From: Symbiodinium kawagutii
Taxonomy: Eukaryota > Sar > Dinophyceae > Suessiales > Symbiodiniaceae
Assembly (NCBI GenBank): GCA_009767595.1
Contig: VSDK01018159.1
Location: 114,093 to 178,092 of the forward strand
DNA length: 64,000 nt
Reading direction: 5' to 3'
Below the pieces are notes generated by a model that saw only the letters and a program-made list of their open reading frames with translations, was not told the DNA's origin and did no database searches. Below are positions 43,888 through 53,157 of this stretch, one piece after another. The translations under genes and the position numbers were made by a program. The first letter of the stretch is position 1. Every line of letters starts with the position of its first letter.

Positions 43888-46527
43888 ATGATGGAGAACG
43901 AACCCATTGCGGTGGATGATGAAAGTGATGGACCCAGCTTGCCATCTCCAGTGGATACAGAGCCCGACCATGATCATGCTCGTCAACCTCCTGGACCAGG
44001 CTCCGAAAATGAGGGCTCTGATGTGTCATTGCCTGATTCAGTGAATAGTGCGACCTTAGGTGAGACGCAATCTTCGTGCTGCAAAAAGAAATGCCATGAT
44101 TTGTTCTCAAACGAAGACAAGGAAGCGTTCAAACTCGCCATGCAACAAGGTGAGAACAACGCAGACATTCAAAATCGAAAGTTTGAATGTGTCAAGACCA
44201 TGTTTCGCCAAAATGGTGCTGAAGAGCAGAAGAAAGGCCTGCATTGGTTTTTCAAAGGGCACAGAGTTTGCAGAAGATTTTGGGAGCAAATGCATTCTTT
44301 GACCCCCAGCAAAGTTGACAAATGGTTGAAGCTCTGCCGAAATGGCCAAGTGGTTCTGCCCAAGGCAGGGCCCCGAGCCCCCAAACCAGAGCCCACTATG
44401 GATCGTGTTGGTTTGTGGTTTTTGGAATGCTACCAACATCTGGCTGAACCACTTGCATTGGAAGGCTCAGAGGATCGAATGCCAGTTGGAATGCAGCAGC
44501 AGCAACATGAAATTGTGGATGATGTTTCTCACCCATTGTATTCTTTGTCATTCTTGGCCGGCGCTGGCACACAGGACAACAAACGTTTGGCTGGCAAACG
44601 CTTTGTGAACATGTCCTCGTGGTTGGATTTTTATAGATTCTATCAAGCTGATGTACCAGTGGAACTATGTGTTTCCAGAAGCACATTTGACAGATGTTAC
44701 AATCGAAGTTGGTGCAAGTATTTGATTTTGCGATCTCCATCAACCGGCAACAAATGCACCATATGTCTTCGGTTGGATGAAGAGCGCAGCAATGCCAGCA
44801 CAGACCAAGAGCGTCTTCAAGTGGATTTGGAAAAACAACAGCATTTGGACACAACCAAACGAGATAGAGCTGTGAACACCCGGGGCAACATCAAAGGTTC
44901 AGACCTTTCCAACTTCAAACCTGGAATTCGCCACCAAGGATTTTTGAAGATCATGTTGGATGGTATGGACCAACAAAAATTTGCATTTCCTCGTGCAAGA
45001 CGACTCCAAGGAACCTCTGAGTATGGAAAGGCATGGAAAGCGAATGTACATGTGGTGGGCTGCATCCTTTGGGGAATTGCAGAACTATATTTTTTGTTGC
45101 CCATGGATATTGCAAAAGACAGTTCCATGGAGTGCACCTTGCTTGCTCGGGCATTGGATTTGGCAAAGACCTATTTGAAAGCCATGGATGACTCTTTTGA
45201 CATCCCAGACCATTTGGTGGTCGCCATAGACAGCACACCGAGAGAGGGGAAAAACCAGGTGTTCGCATGTTTCCTGGGAGCTTTGACCGCTCGCATGTTT
45301 AGCAGCGTAGAATGCCAATTCATGCAAATCTCCCACACCCATAATGAGCTTGATCAACGATTCAGTACAATGGCCTCTGTGGTGAAACGAGCTGAGTCAT
45401 TGCAATCCTTGGAAGACTTGAAGAACCATCTCTCACAACGCATGACTCCTTCAGCTGGACGAGCTATGCACATCGAGATTGTGTCCAACACATGCAATTT
45501 CAAAGATTGGTTGAAAGCCAGTGTTGAATGTGAAATCAAAGGTTTGACTTCGACAAAGCATCAGGGAGCCAATCACCTTTGGCGTTTTTGTCGCCGTGAG
45601 CTCATTGCGCAAGAAAGGATTGAGTGTCAGCATGCCAAGTGGCAAGACCTTCCGGAAGATCCAAACGACATCTGCGTGACTTTCAAGCAGTTCATTTCTG
45701 ATACTGACAAATCCCAGGACCCAATGCTGTTGATGCCTGTTCATGTGTGGCAATCTTTGAAAAAAGATGCTTTGCAGCCCTCTCACCGCAATCCACTTGG
45801 GCCCACTACAGTGGCAGAGTTTCGCAAGACTGCCAAGTTTGTTGGCAGCCACCCATGGCTTTTGCTGGAAGCCCAGGCTTGGTTGGAAAAGTTTTGTGAT
45901 GAGAATGAAAGTGGTAAGATCGATTCACCTCCAGATCTCCAATGGGTTTTCTCCAAAGAAAACGAAGATGGTCATCGAGTCGTTCAAGCTGAGGCGCCGT
46001 TGTTGGATGAAGTGGCTTTGCCAAACACAGAGGCCCCAAGGCCTGTGAACGTAAAAGCTTCAAAATCCAAAGCCAAAGCGAAATGCGCTGCCAAAGCCAA
46101 AGCCAGTTTGAAACGACCAGCGAGTGTTTTGAAAAGGCCAGCTGCAGACTCTTCACAGGCTCCAGAGCCTTTGTTGAAACGCCCAGCAGCTGCTGGGACA
46201 GAATCCGAAGTAGTTGCAAATGACGATGGAGGCATGGATGCTGACCATGCTGAATCACTTCCTGGTCCTGATGGTGCGCCAGCAGCCGAGTCCTCGCCAG
46301 TACCAGCCGCATCCTCGGGAGTTTCAAAGGCCACAGTTGCTGATGCGGTCGAAGCCATTACATCTTTGCCCAATTTCTTGCATTTTGGCTGCAGCAAATG
46401 CAGAAAAAAACAGACTCCTAAGATTGGATGTGCCCAGTGCCGAGAGAAAGCCGATAAGAATATCGATGGCTACCGTAAATCCACCCAAGGTTGGATTTAC
46501 CAGCTTCAAGTGCCTGATGTGGACTAA
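43888..46527 (+). CDS. Putative transposase with DUF7869-like RNase H-fold core
   Basis: 879 residues from the first of two ATGs (43888, 43891). The frame is open upstream but that part is AT-rich and uncharacteristic. Residues 1-65 are an acidic Ser/Pro-rich leader. A Cys pair (KCTICLRL, about 290) precedes the core. Likely acidic core residues are D358 (MLDGMDQQKF), D448 (VAIDSTPREGKNQ), and H483/E487/D489 (HTHNELDQRF). This order (D-x-x-x-Q/K, then D-N/S-T/C-x-x-x-G-K/Q-N, then GHT/HTH...D-x-x-F) matches DUF7869-type proteins, thought to be transposon-derived. The C-terminal tail has Lys/Ala repeats with three LKRPA(A/S) motifs, probably nuclear targeting or DNA binding, and a last CSKC...CAQC zinc site. 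As the only nuclease-like gene in the TIR element, it is the best candidate for its transposase. Catalytic roles are inferred. Confidence 0.65.
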   Translation: MMENEPIAVDDESDGPSLPSPVDTEPDHDHARQPPGPGSENEGSDVSLPDSVNSATLGETQSSCCKKKCHDLFSNEDKEAFKLAMQQGENNADIQNRKFECVKTMFRQNGAEEQKKGLHWFFKGHRVCRRFWEQMHSLTPSKVDKWLKLCRNGQVVLPKAGPRAPKPEPTMDRVGLWFLECYQHLAEPLALEGSEDRMPVGMQQQQHEIVDDVSHPLYSLSFLAGAGTQDNKRLAGKRFVNMSSWLDFYRFYQADVPVELCVSRSTFDRCYNRSWCKYLILRSPSTGNKCTICLRLDEERSNASTDQERLQVDLEKQQHLDTTKRDRAVNTRGNIKGSDLSNFKPGIRHQGFLKIMLDGMDQQKFAFPRARRLQGTSEYGKAWKANVHVVGCILWGIAELYFLLPMDIAKDSSMECTLLARALDLAKTYLKAMDDSFDIPDHLVVAIDSTPREGKNQVFACFLGALTARMFSSVECQFMQISHTHNELDQRFSTMASVVKRAESLQSLEDLKNHLSQRMTPSAGRAMHIEIVSNTCNFKDWLKASVECEIKGLTSTKHQGANHLWRFCRRELIAQERIECQHAKWQDLPEDPNDICVTFKQFISDTDKSQDPMLLMPVHVWQSLKKDALQPSHRNPLGPTTVAEFRKTAKFVGSHPWLLLEAQAWLEKFCDENESGKIDSPPDLQWVFSKENEDGHRVVQAEAPLLDEVALPNTEAPRPVNVKASKSKAKAKCAAKAKASLKRPASVLKRPAADSSQAPEPLLKRPAAAGTESEVVANDDGGMDADHAESLPGPDGAPAAESSPVPAASSGVSKATVADAVEAITSLPNFLHFGCSKCRKKQTPKIGCAQCREKADKNIDGYRKSTQGWIYQLQVPDVD

Positions 46528-46864
46528 GCAGGCCAAAGCCTCTTGGTCAGATTCAGAATCTCCAAAAAAGTTTCATCGAGCTTTGAACATGACGAGAGGA
46601 AAATTGCTACATGTGATTGGGTAGTAAGTGAATTGGCAGCATTTGGAAGGAGTCATTCACTGCAGACAGCTGTTGCAAACATATGTGCAGTATGTTGATT
46701 TTTTTGGCTCAGGTTAGACTAATAGCCACGTTGAAGAGAACATATTAACTAACATTGCAAATTTTCCATTTATACTATATTATATTTCAAAATGTTCGGA
46801 CACACAGAGGAACCCACCACACATAGCAAATTTGATTACAAGTTGTGATCTTTTGTTTCTAGTG

Positions 46865-47821
46865 ATGGACTCGCCCGTGTTGTTGCCATCAGATGTCGAC
46901 ACTTCTGATGAATCCATCAGTTTGCCTTCTGCAACCTCTTCTCAGCAATGTTTGGATTTGACTGGTCCAGCCAGGACTGAGTCTGACTTGACTCCTTTCC
47001 TGCCTTCTGGATCCACCTCAGGTGCTGACTTTGTAGGATTACCATCACCGGTGGGATCCAGCGTGGACAGTGATGAAGAAACTGCCGCAAGCTCTGATAG
47101 AGTCCATGTGCTTCGACCACATGAAGCAGAAGTTTGGCTAGCTGATGATTTGTCAAACGAGAGGCGATTCAAGAAACGAGGTATGGAACTTTACTCTGTT
47201 CCAAGAGTTCTTGGAAATGACGAATCCTGGTGTTTGAGCTTTGACATTCTCAATGGTTGGGATTTTGACGCTGCAAGGCTGAAGAAACTTTCCCAAGACC
47301 TGCTGGCCCAATTGCTCATTGTGTTTTTGTTTCTGTCCCCACCTTGCACCATGTTCAGTGAGTTGCAGCGATTGTTCAATTACAAGCGCATGGACAGAGA
47401 AACGTGGTCCAGGCGTTGGGCGCAAGCAGTTGGCTACATTGAGCATTCCATGCGATGTGCTACGATTCAGGTTGCCAGAGGCCACCGGTTTATGTATGAG
47501 CACCCATGGAGGGCTGCTTCATGGAGACTTCCTTGTGTCGAACAAGTTGGTCGTTTACCAGGAGTAAAATATGTGACATTCGATATGTGTGCTTGTGGTA
47601 TGAAAAGCCCTGCTGGATTGCCAGTCAAAAAAAGAACCACCATCATGACCAATTGTGATTTTCTCGTGGCCTCTTTGCAAGATCGACAGTGCAGTAAGGA
47701 CCACGAGCACAGGCCTATAGAAGGCAGCGAACATGGATATTCCATGAGCAAATGGTGCCAAACCTATCCTGATGGTTTGGTCTCTTTGTTGCGAAAAGCA
47801 TTGGCTCGGGCCCAGCGCTAG
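46865..47821 (+). CDS. PPC/EHP methyltransferase-like protein
   Basis: 318 residues from the ATG at 46865. Residues 1-80 are an acidic Ser/Pro leader. The rest has the landmark order of a C5-methyltransferase-like Rossmann fold: a strand WCLSFDILNGWDF, LSPPCTMFSEL with Cys161 where motif IV carries the catalytic Cys, FMYEHPWRAASW (Glu212-His-Pro, in place of the motif VI ENV), then FDMCACGM and GLPVKKRTTIMTN (about 250-262), similar to the late strands of such enzymes. The classic first Gly-rich motif is weak, so SAM binding is not proven. It could be a degraded or repurposed fold that only binds DNA. It lies 337 bases after the transposase, on the same strand, in the TIR element. Confidence 0.55.
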   Translation: MDSPVLLPSDVDTSDESISLPSATSSQQCLDLTGPARTESDLTPFLPSGSTSGADFVGLPSPVGSSVDSDEETAASSDRVHVLRPHEAEVWLADDLSNERRFKKRGMELYSVPRVLGNDESWCLSFDILNGWDFDAARLKKLSQDLLAQLLIVFLFLSPPCTMFSELQRLFNYKRMDRETWSRRWAQAVGYIEHSMRCATIQVARGHRFMYEHPWRAASWRLPCVEQVGRLPGVKYVTFDMCACGMKSPAGLPVKKRTTIMTNCDFLVASLQDRQCSKDHEHRPIEGSEHGYSMSKWCQTYPDGLVSLLRKALARAQR

Positions 47822-48375
47822 TTCCAAGTTTTGAAGTGACATGGCGCCCTGAAGACTTGCAGATGACTCTTGTCACATGGCGTTGCCTTTTCAAAGTTGA
47901 CAGCAGATGTCCTGTCGCAATCCTAAACCCTAAACTCAGTGGCAAAAATTTTGCGAGCATTCTGTTCCTGAGAAGATGTTGCAGAAACATGATTTTCAAC
48001 CTATTATTGATATGAATTTTTGATACATGAGATGGCCTGATTTCAAATGAAACCAGCCTATGTTCCAAGGAATTTTGACATTCAAGCGATCTGACCTCAC
48101 CAGTTTTGACATCCAGTTTGGTCCAGTTTTGCAATTGACAGGGGAGATAGGCCGGTTTCAAATGAAACCAGCCGATCTCCAAACATTTTTTTACAGTAGT
48201 AACATGGACTGGTTTCAACCTTAAACTTTTCCATTTGGATTTCGACATTTCTTGATATTCCTTGGCAATAGCATTGTGATCATTCAATGTGCCAGACACT
48301 GGTTACTTTCATGTTCCGCTTTGAAAGGCCCAAAGTACACTTGGGGTTGTGCTGCTCTCCCACTGTGGCAGCGCC

Positions 48376-49410
48376 ATGCTGGAAGACCACCAGCATGAGC
48401 TGGTGGCCAAGGAAGAGTCTGTCACGCAGGATCCTAGTGCAGCTACAGCAGGCTTGGAGATTGCAGTGGCTTCAGCAGCTTTGGAGTTTGGCCCCGGACC
48501 AAGCACCAGCGCTTTGCCCATGAGTTTCAAACAGGCACTGTTGGAAGATGTTGATGCAGAGCTTCACAGGACAGGAGGTGCTGTGCAGTACTTGCGAGAG
48601 AAAGCAGCAGAGTTAGTTCCTTTTGGGGAATGGTTGTGGTCAACGTTTCCAGAGAAAGATGATTGCTTGTACCAGCGCAAAGCTGGTTTGCCTGCATGTC
48701 GAGAAGAAGAAGCTGCTCAGGGGCCTCCTTTGGTGGTGCATGTGGCTGCTTTAGCGTTTGATCAGACCAGCTCTCTCAAACCACCTCCAGGAATCAGTCA
48801 AGTCTTGTCCTTGATCGAGCAGTACCTGCAGGATGGCTTTGTGACTTCAGCTGCGGACTGCGGACCGCTTTTGGTTTTGGAACGCATTGGGGGCAACAAG
48901 CAGGAGAAACCAGACCTATGGCAGGATCGTGTTGGCCTAGATGAGCCTTTGTTGCCGTTCTCATTGGGCTACCTCAAGGGATTCACTCGCGCAGTTTCTC
49001 TCTTGTTTCTGTTGCATCGTCTGTGGAAAAAAGAGATTGATGTTGCAGATGAGTTGCCCCGACTCTTTGAGACAGTGTCCAGGGTGCATTGCCTTCATGT
49101 CAAGCAAGAATCTCGCCTGGAAGAGGCCATGGCAAACATGAGAATGTCTTGCCGGGGTAGCCTTCGAAAGGCTACAAATCTGATCCAGGCAGTGATCATG
49201 GTGACCAACTTGCATGCCATGGGAGCAGGTGACCACATGTCTTTCATTCGCAAGTGGAACAGCCAAGCTGCCAGACAGTTCCAGTTTGTGGGCAAGCGCA
49301 ACGTGGCTTTGAAGTTGCTCTTTGAAGAAGCTCCCAAGGCACGTTTTGGGTTTCTCCTGAAAGCGCTAAAATTTTTCATAGCTGTTGTTACATGGGGCCC
49401 CAACCATTGA
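48376..49410 (+). CDS. First exon(s) of a multi-exon protein, N-terminal part
   Basis: About 344 residues from the ATG at 48376 (MLEDHQHELV). A short low-complexity leader leads into a helical region (MSFKQALLEDVDAELHRTG, VQYLREKAAELVPFGEWLW). No family is recognised. The last 15-20 residues before the stop (FFIAVVTWGPNH) look like intron read-through, so the exon probably ends near 49370. It is followed by a 230-bp gap without similarity to its surroundings and then the frame at 49644. Codon style and strand are the same, so I treat 48376-52382 as one gene with at least three exons. That grouping is inference. Confidence 0.5.
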   Translation: MLEDHQHELVAKEESVTQDPSAATAGLEIAVASAALEFGPGPSTSALPMSFKQALLEDVDAELHRTGGAVQYLREKAAELVPFGEWLWSTFPEKDDCLYQRKAGLPACREEEAAQGPPLVVHVAALAFDQTSSLKPPPGISQVLSLIEQYLQDGFVTSAADCGPLLVLERIGGNKQEKPDLWQDRVGLDEPLLPFSLGYLKGFTRAVSLLFLLHRLWKKEIDVADELPRLFETVSRVHCLHVKQESRLEEAMANMRMSCRGSLRKATNLIQAVIMVTNLHAMGAGDHMSFIRKWNSQAARQFQFVGKRNVALKLLFEEAPKARFGFLLKALKFFIAVVTWGPNH

Positions 49411-49643
49411 CCCCACGAAGTCCTTTTCCAAGGGCCCAAAATTGGGAAAAACAAGGGATTTTCAATTACTTCCTGGGGTGAGTGCGCTTTGCCCCCGAAG
49501 GAGGAAAATTGGCAGGTCTCGGTGAGCGACTTTGAATTGAAGTAGCTAGACTTGGGTGAAGCTTTGTTCAAAAACACGGTTTCTAAACGAAATTCATCCT
49601 AATTCCAGGACAGACACTAGCCATAAAGTCTTCATTTGAGCAG

Positions 49644-51377
49644 ATGGGTTTCAGAAGGGAGTATTGTAAAATACCTTTTACTTATACAAAGATTTTCTTG
49701 GCATTGGCATTGCCTCGCCAGGCTGCTTTGGATAGCATCCTGCTCCATGTCTCCAAGCTTGGATGGGAGGAGTGCTGCTGGACAGATGACAATTTGTCAA
49801 CCAAGAAACTATACCCAAAGTATCAGTTTCCAAGCCGTTCCCGAAAATGGCATTTTCGCTTGAAAACTTCTGATCAGTCTATGGCATTGGCTGTGGAGTT
49901 CATACAGAACAAGTTTGTGAACAAACCGAAGTTGTTGCGAAAACGAATGGACATCTGCGACGTCGAAGAGGTCAGTATGAAAGCGGCTGTCTGTGTGAAC
50001 CTTGCAGATGAGTTTTGCAAAACAGTTCCAGTCGATCCAGGCAAAGTGGTCCAAGAATGGTGTGATGCTTGGGCAGCAGGTGAGTCAAAGATCGATGTTG
50101 AACTGGATGGTTTGATTCTGGAGAAACAAGATGGTTTGGATGTCAGAAACATTCCAACTTTCAAACGCCTCAGTGATCAGCATGTGTTCAGCTGCCCGGT
50201 TGGCAAGACCCAACACGAAGAAGCAACCTTGCAATGGGATGAGTTCAACTTGATGATCAAGCAAATCGAGTATGATGAATCGGTGTTTCAAAATTGGGAG
50301 AAGAAAATGATGTCTGCAGAAGCTGCCCGGGAAATCGCCACATTCAAATGGAAAAGAGATCGCAGGCAACAAAGTTTGAATGCTGCTGAGTTGTTGCTGG
50401 ACTCCTGTTGCCATGTGCTCGTGTGGGACAAGAAGAACGAGAAGAACATTGCAGAAGCCATGAACTTCAAGCGCACAGTGATCATGAGCAAGATGGGTTT
50501 GGAGTACTCCGCACAGATCCCGCAGATTGTCTACATGAACCATACAGCACCATGTTTGATTTCCAGTGTCAACAGCAACAACGCAGTGGAACTGTTGACC
50601 TGGGCGTTGGCCGAACAGATGCAGTCAGTGGGTGTCGTGCTGTGCCCTGTGTTCACCTACCAGAAGGGGAGACTGATCCTGGAAGAACGAGCGCTGCTTG
50701 ACATGCTGTGCCGTGGAAACCACAACATTGATTGGTCATTTGCGGCCCTTTTCAGTGAGAAATGCGATTCCAGAGATTTGCGCCCCATGTGCTACTCAGG
50801 ACGTTTCGTTTTTCCAAGTGCTTTGGAATTGTCCAAGAATTGCTTCTGGACATGCGACTTGAGGCGATTTCAGAGAACATCAGAGATTGCCCAACTTCCT
50901 GCCAGAGAAATGAAAGAGATTGAAAATCTTGACCCAGACGCAGTTCCTGACACTACTGATCAAAGTCTGCGAATCAAAGGAGCCAACAAGTATGCCCAAT
51001 TGGGCAGTGCAGCGTGCAAAGAAATCTTTGATTCAGTTCTGCGTGGATCATCGATTGCTGATGTTGGCCCCGGTGTTTTGCTGATCGATCTCCATGTTGG
51101 TGTGGGCGACATGATGCAAGCATTTTGTTCTTTGAGAGCAAACCGGCCACACACCTTTTACCTTGGCTTTGCTGAAGATGCCAATGAGGCTTTGTACGTT
51201 CAGCAGCTCATGAAAGAGCAGTTGGCTGACCAGTTTTCCAACGGCCACCCTTTGCCTACCGGAGAAAAGCTCCCAGAGCAAATGCCTGCAGATTTGCTGG
51301 AAGGTTTGCCGGGAACCCCTCGACTCAACGTGCTGGTGACTTGTTTGCATAAGAACATTTTTACTATGATGATATGA
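49644..51377 (+). CDS. Central exon with a SAM-binding-like motif
   Basis: 577-residue open frame. True coding sequence probably starts near 49693 (KIFLALALPRQAALDS). A long mixed region follows, with a charged helical middle (NWEKKMMSAEAAREIATFKWKRDRRQ, about 50290-50370). Near the end, VGPGVLLIDLHVGVGDMMQA (about 51065-51122) is followed by a strand FYLGFAEDANEALYVQQL. The pattern hydrophobic strand - D - x - G/H - x - G - x - G - D is that of a SAM-binding motif I, as in N6-adenine methyltransferases. No clear DPPY or NPPF motif is seen, so this is a methyltransferase-like fold only. The frame ends in intron-like sequence after LVTCLHKN. Confidence 0.45.
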   Translation: MGFRREYCKIPFTYTKIFLALALPRQAALDSILLHVSKLGWEECCWTDDNLSTKKLYPKYQFPSRSRKWHFRLKTSDQSMALAVEFIQNKFVNKPKLLRKRMDICDVEEVSMKAAVCVNLADEFCKTVPVDPGKVVQEWCDAWAAGESKIDVELDGLILEKQDGLDVRNIPTFKRLSDQHVFSCPVGKTQHEEATLQWDEFNLMIKQIEYDESVFQNWEKKMMSAEAAREIATFKWKRDRRQQSLNAAELLLDSCCHVLVWDKKNEKNIAEAMNFKRTVIMSKMGLEYSAQIPQIVYMNHTAPCLISSVNSNNAVELLTWALAEQMQSVGVVLCPVFTYQKGRLILEERALLDMLCRGNHNIDWSFAALFSEKCDSRDLRPMCYSGRFVFPSALELSKNCFWTCDLRRFQRTSEIAQLPAREMKEIENLDPDAVPDTTDQSLRIKGANKYAQLGSAACKEIFDSVLRGSSIADVGPGVLLIDLHVGVGDMMQAFCSLRANRPHTFYLGFAEDANEALYVQQLMKEQLADQFSNGHPLPTGEKLPEQMPADLLEGLPGTPRLNVLVTCLHKNIFTMMI

Positions 51378-51554
51378 TATGATATTTATTGAATATTTAA
51401 TACTGATGTATTTAAATAGCAATTGCTTACAAAATAAATATTCTTCACTCCTGTATAGCATATTAAATTTGGTTTCGTCCTTTTTTCCAACCTGGAGTGC
51501 CACCAACATGGCTGCCAGGTAATCCGTGACAACAAGTTAGGAATTCCAGCTGCT

Positions 51555-52382
51555 ATGGTGCAGAAATGGCGAAACCACCCCGTTTGCGGCCAACAGTTCC
51601 AAAAGTTTCTCGACAAGTTTTTGGAAAAGCACACTGTGATTGAACAAAGCATCGCTCAGCCACAGGCAGCAGATGGTTCAGCCAACAAAAGAGCTGCTGA
51701 TCCAGATGGCCCAGCAGGTGGAACACCCAAGAAGCCTCGAGTCACCCTGGACTCCAATGCTGTAGTGCCAACGGACACAGTGGACAAAGCCCTCCTCACA
51801 GAATGCCGAATTGGAAACAAAGATTCCATGTGGGTGCAAGTGCGAGCAAACAACTGCATCATTTTCGCAAACAAAGGATCCAAGGATTTCAGCGCCAATG
51901 AAATTCCACTTCTTGGTTTCGGGAAGGGATCTTTCAAGATCCTCAAGCAGGATGCTGAGCTCCCTGATGGTGCTGTTGAGCTGTCATTTTCTGACAGCCA
52001 AGATTTGGTTTCCTTCAATGGTGTGGTTCAGACCTTGGGAGATGTCATGAAGGAGCTCCGCAAGAAGAACCCTGATACGAAGATCACTTATTTCCGAATG
52101 ACTTTCGATGGTGAAGATCCGCACAAGTTCACTCTGGTGAAAACACATCGTGTGATTTTTCAACCACGCCCGGAAGAAAAAGCTGGAGAGATGAAAGAGA
52201 TCAATGCAGCATGCCGAGAACCTTTGAAAGTGTGGGAAACCAGTACCATGTGTGGTGTCATGTGGTATTTGAAATCGAGTGCTGTCAAGGGGCTGGTCCC
52301 GGTGAAACCAGGGATCTTTCTCAAAGGCAGTTGCACTATCCCTCCTGCGCACTCGTTGGTTTTGACAAAACCAACTTCTTGA
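51555..52382 (+). CDS. Last exon of the same gene, unknown domain
   Basis: 275-residue frame whose coding sequence probably begins a little upstream, after an AG at about 51520 (VIRDNKLGIPAAMVQKW). It contains a helix QQFQKFLDKFLEKHTVIEQ, a basic stretch NKRAAD...KKPRVTL, and a beta-rich domain (ANNCIIFANKGSKDF, KITYFRMTFDGEDPHKFTLVKTHRVIF). The family is not recognised. Context suggests it completes the SAM-motif protein. Confidence 0.45.
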   Translation: MVQKWRNHPVCGQQFQKFLDKFLEKHTVIEQSIAQPQAADGSANKRAADPDGPAGGTPKKPRVTLDSNAVVPTDTVDKALLTECRIGNKDSMWVQVRANNCIIFANKGSKDFSANEIPLLGFGKGSFKILKQDAELPDGAVELSFSDSQDLVSFNGVVQTLGDVMKELRKKNPDTKITYFRMTFDGEDPHKFTLVKTHRVIFQPRPEEKAGEMKEINAACREPLKVWETSTMCGVMWYLKSSAVKGLVPVKPGIFLKGSCTIPPAHSLVLTKPTS

Positions 52383-52389
52383 AGAAAGA

Positions 52390-53150
52390 TGTGAAGAATC
52401 GCATCTGAAATCTGCTCATGTGTCAGGGTATGGCACGCCAATCGTTGAAATCAGTATTTGTTTGTTGTCACTTTTTTCCTTAGAGTGTGAATGATATATA
52501 TTGTTTTGGGTTTTCATTGGCGAATTTCAGGCCATTAGCCGTTTGGGTCCCTGATCACTCAATCCGAGTCAGTCAAAGAGTGGCGTTCAATTCCCAGAGT
52601 TTGGTGACCATGGGCCAAGAAAATCATCGCAATAGAAATTAAGAACATTCAGTCCACACCAAAGCAAAGATATGATTATTATCATTCTAAATTTGAAAAA
52701 ACTGACAGACACCTTTGAAGCCATTCTTTGTCCTTCAGCCATTCTCGTAAGCACAGTGGTTGACCCAGAAAAAAATGTGTGCCGCCAGAACGTTTCTTGA
52801 ATCAAGACTTGCCTTGCAACTCAGCGAGCTGTCTCAGAACCGTTTCACAACTGACTCAGTGAGCTGGCTGCAAAGATTTTGGCGTGCCAGATTTCCAATC
52901 TGGCTGCCAGAATTTTTGTGTGCCAGTCCAGTTTTGCATGGTTCCACCTTCATTCAGCTGCCTCTTGCGGTTTTCACTCAAGCCAGTCAAAGTCACAAAT
53001 GGTGCAGATAATGATGTGACATTCAGCTGTTCAGTTCTCACCACTTAGCTGTCAAACATTGTTCATCGCTCCATGTGACCATGATCCATCATTCACATTT
53101 AATTTTCATCATTCATCATTTTTGCAAATCATCTAGGACCCACCAGTTGC
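52390..53150. other. Intergenic spacer in the TIR element
   Basis: No coding signal. GTGCCAG/GGCTGCCAG words related to those at 43.03-43.38 kb occur at 52880-52930. Confidence 0.55.
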
Positions 53151-53157
53151 CTCCGTG

